In this document: piece after piece, positions 44,519 through 52,054 of the stretch
Layout of the letters: the number at the start of each line of letters is the position of its first letter
Numbering within the stretch: position 1 is the stretch's first letter
Assembly (NCBI GenBank): GCA_025358555.1
Contig: JANYJD010000363.1
Coordinates: 1-55,960, forward strand
Direction: 5' to 3'
Source: Rhodoferax sp.
GTDB lineage: Bacteria; Pseudomonadota; Gammaproteobacteria; Burkholderiales; Burkholderiaceae_C
Length of the DNA: 55,960 nucleotides
Program-made: the position numbers and the translations under genes
Notes under the pieces: generated by a model
Databases searched by the model: none
Told to the model about the DNA's origin: nothing
Seen by the model: only the letters and a program-made list of their open reading frames with translations

Positions 44519-45688
44519 TCAGGCGTCAAGCTGCTGCTTGAACACGCGCCGTGCAATCGCAGACCGATGAACCTCTGATGCGCCGTCGTAAATCCTGAAC
44601 GGCCTTAAAAACCGCTGGATCATCGACAGCGGCCAGTCTTCCGAGATGCCCAACGCACCGGTGATCTGCACAGCCGAATCCGCCACCCGGTTGACCGCTT
44701 CGGACACAAACACCTTGGCCATGGAGGAGTGATGGCGCAGGGACTCACCCGCATCCAGCCTGCGCGCCGTGTCAACCGTCATCAGGCGTGCGGCATGCAA
44801 TTCGATATGGGCATCGGCCACCATGGCCTGAACCATCTGATGCTCAGACAACAGCGCGCCGTGAGACGTGCGCTTGCTGGCATACGCTTGCGCCAGATGC
44901 ATGGCCCGTGAAGACAGCCCGATGAGCCGCATGCAGTGAAACAGGCGCGCGCCTTCCAGCCGGAGCTGGGCATAGTCCAGGCCCCGGCCTTCTTCTCCCA
45001 GCAGTGCGTCCGCCGACACTTTGCATTGGTTCAGGCGAATTTCGGCGTGGCCGCCCAAGTCGAACGGCTCCATCGTGGGCACATCGCGCAGCACCTCAAA
45101 ACCGGGCGTGCTGGTATCGACCAGAAACAGCGACACACCCGCATCGGCTCGGGCCACCACGATGGCGAAGTCCGCGATGGCACCGTTTGATGCGAACCAC
45201 TTATGCCCATCCAGCGTCCAGCCGCTGTCGGTGCGTGTGGCGCGGGTCAGCAGCATGCGCGGGTCTGATCCGACGCCCGGTGCAGGCTCCGTCATGGCAA
45301 AGCAGGAGCGCTTGTCGCCCGCCACCAGCGGCTGCAGAAAGCGCTCGCGCTGGTTGTCATTTGCCAGCGCCTGCAACAAGACAATGTCAGGCTGGCCCGG
45401 TGCCGCGCACTGCAAGGCCGTGGGCCCGAGAAAACTGCGCCCGGCCACCTCCAGGTAGGCACAGCATTCTTCCCACGACAAGCCCAAGCCGCCATCTGCC
45501 GCAGCGCTGCGGGGTGAGGTCAGGCCCTGGGCCGTGGCCAGCGCCCGCAATTCCTTGCCAGTGCTCAGCAGGTAGTCACGGTTTTTGGCCTGCGACAAAT
45601 CCTCGCGCGGGATCACCACGTCGTCGATGAATTCCCGCGCCTGCCGCACAAGCGCTTTCAATTCCTGGGGAGAACGGGTGGTGCTCAT
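44519..45688 (-). CDS. Acyl-CoA dehydrogenase (ACAD10/11-like)
   Basis: A 389-residue flavoprotein. Visible: CFAMTEPAPGVGSDPRML (FAD/substrate), TLDGHKWFASNGAIADFAIV, GARLFHCMRLIGLSSRAMHL, DSAVQITGALGISEDWPLSM and the C-terminal RIYDGASEVHRSAIAR, where Asp stands at the position of the usual catalytic Glu, as in the ACAD10/11 branch. The substrate is unknown. It follows the Bug-protein gene by 19 bp on the same strand and belongs to the leftward arm of the catabolic cluster. Confidence 0.88.
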   Translation of the reverse strand: MSTTRSPQELKALVRQAREFIDDVVIPREDLSQAKNRDYLLSTGKELRALATAQGLTSPRSAAADGGLGLSWEECCAYLEVAGRSFLGPTALQCAAPGQPDIVLLQALANDNQRERFLQPLVAGDKRSCFAMTEPAPGVGSDPRMLLTRATRTDSGWTLDGHKWFASNGAIADFAIVVARADAGVSLFLVDTSTPGFEVLRDVPTMEPFDLGGHAEIRLNQCKVSADALLGEEGRGLDYAQLRLEGARLFHCMRLIGLSSRAMHLAQAYASKRTSHGALLSEHQMVQAMVADAHIELHAARLMTVDTARRLDAGESLRHHSSMAKVFVSEAVNRVADSAVQITGALGISEDWPLSMIQRFLRPFRIYDGASEVHRSAIARRVFKQQLDA

Positions 45689-45707
45689 GGGGACAGTCTC
45701 TGTTGCT

Positions 45708-46667
45708 TCACTTGGTGAGTGTTTTGTTGATGCGTTCCCAGCTCTGCGTGTCGGTGCGCAGGAAGCCGGTGAAGTCGCTGATGTTCAGGTAAGACGACTC
45801 GCCACCGGCAGCCATCAGGCGCTCTTTGACCTCGGCACGGCTGGCCGCAGACTGGATGGCGGCATCCAGCTTTTTCAACACGTCCGCCGGTGTGCCCGCT
45901 GGTGCATGCAGGCCATACCAGGAAGTCACCGTTACCTCGGGAAAACCAGACTCGGCCATGGTCGGCACATCGGGCAATTGGGTAGACCGTTTCGAGCTGG
46001 TGTTGGCCAGGGCGCGAACCTTGCCCGCCTTGATCTGCGGGTAGGCCACACTCGACGGAATCACGGCGACCGCAAAAATGCCGTTGATCAGGTCCACCAT
46101 CATGGGCGGCGCACCTTTGTAGCTGATGGCTTCCATCTGGATTTTGGCGACCGACTTGAGGATCTCGGTGGCCATCGTTTGCGGCGTGCCGCCGCCGCCG
46201 TCGCCGTACTGGAGCGTAGGCTTTGCCTTGGCGGCAAGCTCGACAAATTCCTTGACCGTGAGGGCCGGGGACGACATGGGCACGCACAGGTAGCTCGGTG
46301 ACATCGAGAACCGGCTGACCGGCACAAAATCCTTGGGTGCCCAACGCAGATTGGCTTCCTGCATCGGGTTGTTGATCATGAAGGACGCCGACACAATAAG
46401 CGTGTAGCCATCTGCCGGTGAGCGGGCAACGGCTTCGGCTGCAATGTTGCCATTGGCACCAGGCCGCGCCTCCACCACAATCGCCTGGCCCAGTTCGGTG
46501 GCCAGGCTTTGCGTGAGCGCGCGGGCCTGCACGTCCACCACGCCGCCAGCGGGATAGGGCACGATCACCTTGATAGGGCGTGAAGGATAGGCATCCTGGG
46601 CATGAGCCAAGAGGGGTGCCAGCAATGCGGTCAACGCACTGGTGAGTGCAAGAGATCTTCGGTTCAT
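45708..46667 (-). CDS. Bug-family periplasmic solute-binding protein (TctC-like)
   Basis: A 319-residue secreted binding protein. Signal peptide MNRRSLALTSALTALLAPLL with a cut after AHA; then AYPSRPIKVIVPYPAGGVVD, the Bug signature, RPGANGNIAAEAVARSPADG and YGDGGGGTPQTMATEIL. Bug proteins bind carboxylates or small aromatic acids, often for tripartite transporters, and are very numerous in Burkholderiales. No TctA/TctB membrane subunits are near. Its place with acyl-CoA genes suggests it captures the acid degraded by this cluster. Confidence 0.9.
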   Translation of the reverse strand: MNRRSLALTSALTALLAPLLAHAQDAYPSRPIKVIVPYPAGGVVDVQARALTQSLATELGQAIVVEARPGANGNIAAEAVARSPADGYTLIVSASFMINNPMQEANLRWAPKDFVPVSRFSMSPSYLCVPMSSPALTVKEFVELAAKAKPTLQYGDGGGGTPQTMATEILKSVAKIQMEAISYKGAPPMMVDLINGIFAVAVIPSSVAYPQIKAGKVRALANTSSKRSTQLPDVPTMAESGFPEVTVTSWYGLHAPAGTPADVLKKLDAAIQSAASRAEVKERLMAAGGESSYLNISDFTGFLRTDTQSWERINKTLTK

Positions 46668-46808
46668 GTTGAGCCTCCAGTTGCGCTCCTGACGGCTTTC
46701 AACGTTTCGGGAAATCGCTGGCGTCAGAGCGATGTCATCCTACTACGCCTTGCTTGGCTCTCGTGTCGCCAGCCAAAGACCCACAACGATCAGCCCTGTC
46801 GCACCCAG

Positions 46809-46822
46809 CATCCAGCATCCAG
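46809..46822 (-). repeat. 7-bp tandem duplication causing a frameshift
   Basis: CATCCAG twice (46809-46815, 46816-46822). Removing one unit restores the EamA C-terminal frame. Confidence 0.8.
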
Positions 46823-46924
46823 GCATCTGAAGTTTCATGCAGCAACAAACTCCCCAAAATGCCCGCAGTGACTGGGTTAAGCGCCAAAAAGACGGTCACG
46901 CGGGTGGGCGTGTCGTCTGAGAAC

Positions 46925-46973
46925 GCTACATATTTAATAGCTGTTCATGCACTATGGTCGGGGGCTAGAGGCC
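46925..46973 (-). repeat. Dispersed repeat, copy A7 (at the deletion junction of the eamA remnant)
   Basis: On the minus strand: GGCCTCTAGCCCCCGACCAT, AGTGCATGAACAGCTATTAA, ATATGTAGC. It aligns codon for codon with copy A8 (GCCCCC, GCA, GCT, GTAGC). Read in the eamA frame it gives GPLAPDHSA-stop-TAIKYVA. Confidence 0.78.
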
Positions 46974-47132
46974 CAAAAGGCCGGAAAATGAAAGGAAGCA
47001 GGCATAACAGGCCGATGGCGTAGCGCGTCATGGCCAATGTGAGCGGCGGTACGTCGGCCACCACCATGCGCGATGCCACAAAGGCCGCGCCCACCTGCAC
47101 CCCGGTTGCCGCTGCGGCCGGCAGGGCAAGGT

Positions 47133-48179
47133 TCAAAGCGTCAGTTCCCAGGTTTCACTCACCAGGTCTTTTTGCCCAAACCCTTCATAGGCTTCGCTTT
47201 TGACGAGCTTGAAGCCGCGTTTGGCGTAGATGCCTCGCGCTGCGGTAAGGCAGCTATTGGTCCACAGCACCATTTTCTTGTAGCCCTTGCTGCGCGCAAA
47301 GGCGATGCATTCATCCGTCAGGCGCGCGCCCAGGCCCACGCCGCGCGCGTCTGGCGTCAAGATCAGCATGCGCAGTTGCGCCACGGTTTTGGACTTGCGC
47401 ACGACAAACGCCGAACCCACGCGCTGGCCGCTGACCTCAGCCATCCAGCAGCGCTCCCACGCGGGCTGCCAGTGGCGCAGGCTCTTCGCCATGATGTCGG
47501 CCACCAGGGCTTCAAAGCCGGCGTTCCAGCCGTACTCCCGCGCGTAAATTTCCCCGTGCTGCTGCACCACCCACCCCATGTCGCCGGGTTGGGGGCTGCG
47601 CAGGGTGACCGTGGGCTGTACCGCCGCTTGTTTTGCGACCGAGACTGATTCAGATCTTGGCCGGCGCAGGTTCGCAGTTTGCGCGTTGCCGCCGCCATCG
47701 CCATCGCCATCGCCCCGGCTGATCAATGCTTGCAGGATGTTCTTCAGCGCCGTCACGTCGCGTGCGCTGAAGGCCGAGAGCAACTGCGCTTCATGTTTCT
47801 TGGCCTGCTTGAGCAGCCCCGCCACAACGGTGCGGCCTTGCGCAGTCTCAAACACCAGCGTGCGCCGCGCATCCAGCGGGTCGGCGCCCCGGCGCACCCA
47901 GCCGGCTTTTTCCATACGCTGCACCAGCTTGGTCAGCGTCGGCTGTTGGGTCAACACCTCGCGCGCCAGGTCGCCAATCGTCAGGCCGTCGCCGTCGGAC
48001 AGCGTGGCCAGCACCCGCCATTGGAGCGAGGTCAAGTCAGCGGCTTGCACCGTGGCGTGAAACTCCCGGTAGACCGTGTGCGCTGCCCGCGAAAGCAGAT
48101 ACGACAGGTAGCCGTCAATGAAGCTCGCGGGGCGGCGGTTCAGTTTGGCGGGCGGCACGTGATGAACTTGTTTTTGCAT
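47133..48179 (-). CDS. MarR regulator fused to a GNAT acetyltransferase
   Basis: A 348-residue bifunctional protein. Residues ~20-155 are a MarR winged helix: LTSLQWRVLATLSDGDGLTI, VLTQQPTLTKLVQRMEKAGW and VRRGADPLDARRTLVFETAQ. An Asp/Gly linker (RGDGDGDGGGN) from a 6-bp tandem repeat leads to a GNAT domain with WMAEVSGQRVGSAFVV, LMILTPDARGVGLGARL-like acetyl-CoA loop (RMLILTPDARGVGLGARLTD) and YAKRGFKLV. The MarR part probably controls the divergent flavin-reductase operon; only 24 bp separate the two start codons. The GNAT substrate is unknown. Confidence 0.88.
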   Translation of the reverse strand: MQKQVHHVPPAKLNRRPASFIDGYLSYLLSRAAHTVYREFHATVQAADLTSLQWRVLATLSDGDGLTIGDLAREVLTQQPTLTKLVQRMEKAGWVRRGADPLDARRTLVFETAQGRTVVAGLLKQAKKHEAQLLSAFSARDVTALKNILQALISRGDGDGDGGGNAQTANLRRPRSESVSVAKQAAVQPTVTLRSPQPGDMGWVVQQHGEIYAREYGWNAGFEALVADIMAKSLRHWQPAWERCWMAEVSGQRVGSAFVVRKSKTVAQLRMLILTPDARGVGLGARLTDECIAFARSKGYKKMVLWTNSCLTAARGIYAKRGFKLVKSEAYEGFGQKDLVSETWELTL

Positions 48180-48189
48180 GAATTTTCAT
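48178..48189. promoter_or_regulatory. Inverted repeat at the MarR-GNAT start, possible operator
   Basis: ATGAATTTTCAT has perfect 5-base arms around TT and covers the first bases of the MarR-GNAT gene. The adjoining CATATATTATCC is AT-rich. With a 24-bp divergent gap, regulator binding here would block both start regions. Confidence 0.4.
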
Positions 48190-48203
48190 ATATTATCCGA
48201 CGC

Positions 48204-48767
48204 ATGCGCGTTTTAGCAACCCCTGAATCACAGCAGCAGTTACAGGCTGAGGCTCCAACTCTGGTCGGTGCCCCGCCATCCATCCGGTCCATCGATGCGA
48301 AAGCCTTGCGCCATTGCCTGGGCCAGTTCGGCACGGGTGTGACCGTGATCGCCACCCGCGCTGCAGACGGCCATCTGGTGGGGTTGACGGCCAATTCGTT
48401 TGGCGCGCTGTCGCTTGCGCCGCCGCTGATCACATGGGCGCTGCGGGTCTCGTCCCCCAGCCTGCCGGCGTTTGATGCGGCCGAGCGCTTTGTGGTGAGC
48501 GTGCTGGCCGAGGCGCAGGTGGAGGTGTCGCGCCAGTTTGCGTCGCATGGGCAAAACAGGTTTGAGGGTGTGGACTATGCGCAAAACCAGCACGGGCTGC
48601 CGTTGATCCATGGCGCAGCGGCCTGGTTTGAATGCCGCACGGTGTCGCGCCAGATGGCGGGGGACCACTGCCTTTTCATTGCCGAGGTGGAGAGCTTCAC
48701 CAGTGCCGACACGGCCCCGCTGCTGTTCCATGCGGGTGGGTATTTTGCGCTGGGGTCGCGGCTGTAG
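48204..48767 (+). CDS. Flavin reductase family protein
   Basis: A 187-residue FMN-binding split-barrel reductase: CLGQFGTGVTVIATRAADGH, GLTANSFGALSLAPPLITWA, VVSVLAEAQVEVSRQFASHG and HCLFIAEVESFTSADTAPLL with GGYFALG at the end. These enzymes use NAD(P)H to reduce free FMN or FAD for a separate monooxygenase. ATG 48204 is the only good start; no clear ribosome site. The acyl-CoA dehydrogenase-like protein at 50697 is a possible oxygenase partner, by inference. Confidence 0.88.
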   Translation: MRVLATPESQQQLQAEAPTLVGAPPSIRSIDAKALRHCLGQFGTGVTVIATRAADGHLVGLTANSFGALSLAPPLITWALRVSSPSLPAFDAAERFVVSVLAEAQVEVSRQFASHGQNRFEGVDYAQNQHGLPLIHGAAAWFECRTVSRQMAGDHCLFIAEVESFTSADTAPLLFHAGGYFALGSRL

Positions 48768-48837
48768 AGCAGGTTTTATGGCGGCTTGCACGACATCTTT
48801 TATCGCAACTCCAGACATCAGAAATTGAAAGAACCCG

Positions 48838-49884
48838 ATGCTCCAACAACGCATTGAAGCCCGATGGATCGACTGCTTCGCCGAAGCCTTTGCGCTGTGC
48901 GGCGTAAAGCCAGGCGACACGGCTGCGATTCTGTCGGAGACACAGTCGCGCCCTGTCAACGTGCAACTGGCCGAGCTGGCACTGGCACGCTTGGGTGCGC
49001 GCGCCTTCCACGTGGTTTTGACCAGCCCCAAGCTGACAGCGCCGGTGCCGGTTCGCTCCACCGGCGCTTCAGACTCAATTCAGGCCATAGCCCCCGTCAT
49101 ACATGCATTGTCAGCTTCTGTATTTGTAGCAGACATGACGGTGGAGGGTTTGCTTCATGCGCCCGAATTGCCGCAGATTCTGGCTGGTGGCGCGCGCGTG
49201 TTAATGGTCTCCAACGAACACCCCGAGGTGCTGGAGCGCTGTGTGCCCAACGCTGCGTTGGAGCCCAAGGTGAAGGCAGGCATGAAGCGCCTGAAGAACG
49301 CCAAGCTGATGCGGGTGACGTCTGCTGCGGGCACTGACCTCGCCATCAGCCTGGCGGACGCGCGTGTGGGTGGCGGCTGGGGCTACACCGTGCGGCCGGG
49401 CAGCATCTCGCACTGGCCAGGCGGCCTGTGTCTGGCGTTTCCGGCCAATGGCAGCGTCAATGGCACGCTAGTGATGAATGAGGGCGATGTCAACCTGACC
49501 TTCAAGCGCTATCTGGAAAAGCCTGTGGCGCTGACCATTGCCAACGACTTTGTCACCCATATCGCAGGCCACGGCCTGGACGCCGATTTGATGCGCAGCT
49601 ACTTTGCCGCCTGGGGCGATGCCGAGGCCTATGCGGTGTCGCACGTGGGCTGGGGCATGAACCCGCAGGCGCGCTGGGACTCTATGGCGTTTTATGACAA
49701 GAACGATTTCAACGGCACCGAGCTGCGCGCCTTTGCAGGCAACTTTTTGTATTCCACCGGGGCCAATGAAGTGGCTGGGCGGCACACGCTGGGGCATTTT
49801 GATTTGCCTTTGAAAGGCTGCACGGTCCTGCTGGATGGCGAGACCATGGTGGATGCCGGCCAGTTGTGTGGTGATTTGAAGTAG
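48838..49884 (+). CDS. NicX-like 2,5-dihydroxypyridine 5,6-dioxygenase / M29-type metalloenzyme
   Basis: A 348-residue protein with the peptidase-M29 fold that NicX shares. Likely metal ligands are His269 (AVSHVGWGMNP), His320 and Asp322 (LGHFDLP), close in number and spacing to the His/His/Asp iron site of NicX. NicX opens the ring of 2,5-dihydroxypyridine in nicotinate breakdown. An alpha/beta hydrolase follows, as NicD does in nic clusters. But no NicC, NicE or NicF genes are here, so the substrate may differ. Residues 82-97 (AIAPVIHALSASVFVA) are encoded by repeat copy A8. Confidence 0.75.
   Translation: MLQQRIEARWIDCFAEAFALCGVKPGDTAAILSETQSRPVNVQLAELALARLGARAFHVVLTSPKLTAPVPVRSTGASDSIQAIAPVIHALSASVFVADMTVEGLLHAPELPQILAGGARVLMVSNEHPEVLERCVPNAALEPKVKAGMKRLKNAKLMRVTSAAGTDLAISLADARVGGGWGYTVRPGSISHWPGGLCLAFPANGSVNGTLVMNEGDVNLTFKRYLEKPVALTIANDFVTHIAGHGLDADLMRSYFAAWGDAEAYAVSHVGWGMNPQARWDSMAFYDKNDFNGTELRAFAGNFLYSTGANEVAGRHTLGHFDLPLKGCTVLLDGETMVDAGQLCGDLK
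49082..49131 (+). repeat. Dispersed repeat, copy A8 (inside the nicX-like gene, sense, in frame)
   Basis: AGGCCATAGCCCCCGTCATA, CATGCATTGTCAGCTTCTGT, ATTTGTAGCA. Translated QAIAPVIHALSASVFVA, the same phase as A2 and A7. Confidence 0.75.
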
Positions 49885-49902
49885 CGCAGGACTCTATTCA
49901 CC

Positions 49903-50685
49903 ATGACACTGCCCAACTATTCAGAGCAAGGAACTGGCGACACCGCCGTCTTCCTGCTGCACGGGGTGGGCGGTGGCCGACAGGCCTGGACGCAGACGCT
50001 GCCCGCATTGGCCAGCCACGGCTACCGGGCGATTGCCTGGAACGCGCCCGGCTACGGCGGCTCAGCTCTGGTTGAGCCGTACACCACGCTTGAGTTGGCC
50101 CGCGCGCTGCACAGGGTCATTGCACACGTGGGCGCGGGGCGCAATGTGGTGCTGGGCCACAGCATGGGCGGCATGATTGCGCAGGAAGCGGTTGCTCTGG
50201 AGCCCTGCAACATTCATGGTCTGATTCTGTTTGCCACGTCGCCCGCGTTTGGCAAACCGGATGGTGACTGGCAGCAGCAGTTTTTGCAGTCGCGGTTTGC
50301 GCCGCTGGATGCAGGGGCAGGCATGGCAGGCCTGGCACCAGAGCTGGTGCGCCTCATGTTTGCACCGGGTGCTTCAAACATTGACATGGCCGCTGCAGTG
50401 GCGTTGATGAGTGGCGTGCCAGAGGCCACCTACCGCGCCGCGCTCTCGGCCATCGTGTCATTCAACCGGCTGGACAACCTGCCCCACATCAAGGTACCCA
50501 CACTGTGCCTGGCGTGCGAGCTGGACAAAAACGCCGCGCCGCTGGTGATGGAAAAGATGGCAGCGCGCATCACAGGTGCCGAGTACGCGTGCCTGCCGGG
50601 CGTGGGCCACCTCGGCAGCATGGAACAGCCCGATGAGTTCAATTCTGCCGTCCTGAAATTTTTGAAACAGCATTTTCCGACCTGA
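49903..50685 (+). CDS. Alpha/beta hydrolase (NicD-like position)
   Basis: A 260-residue hydrolase: FLLHGVGGGRQAW (oxyanion), APGYGGSALVEPYTTLELA, nucleophile Ser in VVLGHSMGGMIAQEA, acid in LCLACELDKNAAP and His in PGVGHLGSMEQPDEF. The triad is complete. In nicotinate clusters the gene after nicX encodes N-formylmaleamate deformylase (NicD), also an alpha/beta hydrolase; the order here is the same, but specificity is not visible in the sequence. It lies 18 bp after the NicX-like gene and 11 bp before the next one, clearly one operon. Confidence 0.85.
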   Translation: MTLPNYSEQGTGDTAVFLLHGVGGGRQAWTQTLPALASHGYRAIAWNAPGYGGSALVEPYTTLELARALHRVIAHVGAGRNVVLGHSMGGMIAQEAVALEPCNIHGLILFATSPAFGKPDGDWQQQFLQSRFAPLDAGAGMAGLAPELVRLMFAPGASNIDMAAAVALMSGVPEATYRAALSAIVSFNRLDNLPHIKVPTLCLACELDKNAAPLVMEKMAARITGAEYACLPGVGHLGSMEQPDEFNSAVLKFLKQHFPT

Positions 50686-50696
50686 GGAGACACACG

Positions 50697-52049
50697 ATGT
50701 CTGAAACCCTTGAATCTCCCGCCTCAACCGGGTCACTCGCACCGAAAGTGACTCCCGCATCGGCATCCGCTGCGCCCCGCCCCGTGTCACCCGCCAGACG
50801 CTACGTTCCCCCCGGCATCGCCGGCGACTATACCGAGCTCACACCCAAGCAGAAAGAGCTTGTGGCCATCGCAGCAGATTTGGGCAAAAACAAATTTGCA
50901 CCGCGTGCTTTTGAGATTGATCGCAACGCCGTTTTCCCGTTTGAGAACTACGCCGACATGCGCGCGGCGGGCCTGCTCAAAATCTGCGTGCCCGAGCAGC
51001 ATGGCGGCTGGGGTGCAGACTTTGCCACCTATGTGATGACCGCTGCCGAGATTGGCCGCCACTGCGGTGCCACCGCGCTCACCCTCAACATGCATGTGAG
51101 TTCCACCATGTGGACCGGCTTCATTGCGGATGACCTGGACATGACGCCGGACCAGCGCGCCGACCATGAGTTGCACCGCGCCGTGCATTGCAAGCGCGTC
51201 GTCGATGAGGGCAAGATTTACTCCCAGCCATTTTCCGAAGGCGGTGCGGCAGCGGCTGGCAAAGCGCCGTTCGGCACACTGGCCAAAAAAGTGGAGGGCG
51301 GCTATGTCATTAACGGCAAGAAGATATTTGCATCGCTGTCTGGGGCGGCAGACTACTACGGCATTTTGTGCACGCTGGACAAGCCCGGCGCCACGCAGCG
51401 CGATTCGCTCTATCTGGCGGTGGACCGAACCCTGCCAGGCGTCACGGTCACCGGTGACTGGGACCCGTTGGGCATGCGCGGCACGGTATCGCGCACGCTG
51501 ATTTTCAAGGACGTGTTTGTGCCCGAGATCGAACGGCTGATTCCTGAGGGCATTTACGCCCAGGCGGCAGTGCGCTGGCCGCACATGTTTGCCACGCTCT
51601 CGCCCACCTACATGGGGATTGCTCAGGCAGCCTATGACTTCACCGTTCAATATCTGCGCGGCGAGGTTCCCAACACGCCGCCCGTTAAGCGCCGCATGTA
51701 CCCGACCAAGCAAATTGCCGTGGCCGAGATGAAGGTCAGGCTGGAGCAGACCCGCGCCATCTTTTTGCAAAATGCACGAGCCGCGCGGGTGGATCCTTCC
51801 AAAGAGATTCGCCTCGGGTTGTATGCCGCGCACTACACCATCATGGAAAACGCCAACGAGATTTGTCGCCTTGCCGTGCGCACCTGCGGCGGGCAATCGA
51901 TGCTCAAAACCCTGCCGCTGGAGCGCCTGTACCGCGACTCGCGCTGTGGCTCGCTGATGCTGCCGTGGACGGCCGAGCTGTGCATTGACCGCTTGGGGCG
52001 CGAGTGCCTGTATGAAGCGGGCGAGCAGGATGAGCCAGACGTTTTATAA
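50697..52049 (+). CDS. Acyl-CoA dehydrogenase-fold flavoprotein
   Basis: A 450-residue protein. ACAD fold pieces: LKICVPEQHGGWGADFATYV, RHCGATALTLNMHVSSTMWT, YVINGKKIFASLSGAADYYG and GDWDPLGMRGTVSRTLIFKD; C-terminal CRLAVRTCGGQSMLKTLPLE, RLYRDSRCGSLMLPW. The usual catalytic Glu loop (Y-x-G-T-x-x) is not seen. DszC/HsaA-type FMNH2-dependent monooxygenases share this fold and lack that base, and a flavin reductase is in the same operon, so it may be either a dehydrogenase or an oxygenase. TGAGGAGA before ATG 50697 fixes the start. Confidence 0.82.
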   Translation: MSETLESPASTGSLAPKVTPASASAAPRPVSPARRYVPPGIAGDYTELTPKQKELVAIAADLGKNKFAPRAFEIDRNAVFPFENYADMRAAGLLKICVPEQHGGWGADFATYVMTAAEIGRHCGATALTLNMHVSSTMWTGFIADDLDMTPDQRADHELHRAVHCKRVVDEGKIYSQPFSEGGAAAAGKAPFGTLAKKVEGGYVINGKKIFASLSGAADYYGILCTLDKPGATQRDSLYLAVDRTLPGVTVTGDWDPLGMRGTVSRTLIFKDVFVPEIERLIPEGIYAQAAVRWPHMFATLSPTYMGIAQAAYDFTVQYLRGEVPNTPPVKRRMYPTKQIAVAEMKVRLEQTRAIFLQNARAARVDPSKEIRLGLYAAHYTIMENANEICRLAVRTCGGQSMLKTLPLERLYRDSRCGSLMLPWTAELCIDRLGRECLYEAGEQDEPDVL

Positions 52050-52054
52050 GCTGT

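Larger units (their letters stand above)
46743..47136 (-). pseudogene. EamA/DMT-family transporter remnant with internal deletion
   Basis: Leftward from TTG 47136: LPAAAATGVQVGAAFVASRM, VVADVPPLTLAMTRYAIGLL and CLLPFIFRPFG, an EamA N-terminus. Repeat copy A7 follows in the same frame with one TGA, and then directly the EamA C-terminal region: TPTRVTVFLALNPVTAGILG and SLLLHE. Some 160 middle residues are missing. A 7-bp tandem duplication (46809-46822) then shifts the frame; with one unit removed the end would read AWMLGATGLIVVGLWLATRE and stop at 46743. The start overlaps the stop of the MarR-GNAT gene (TTGA). Confidence 0.85.
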
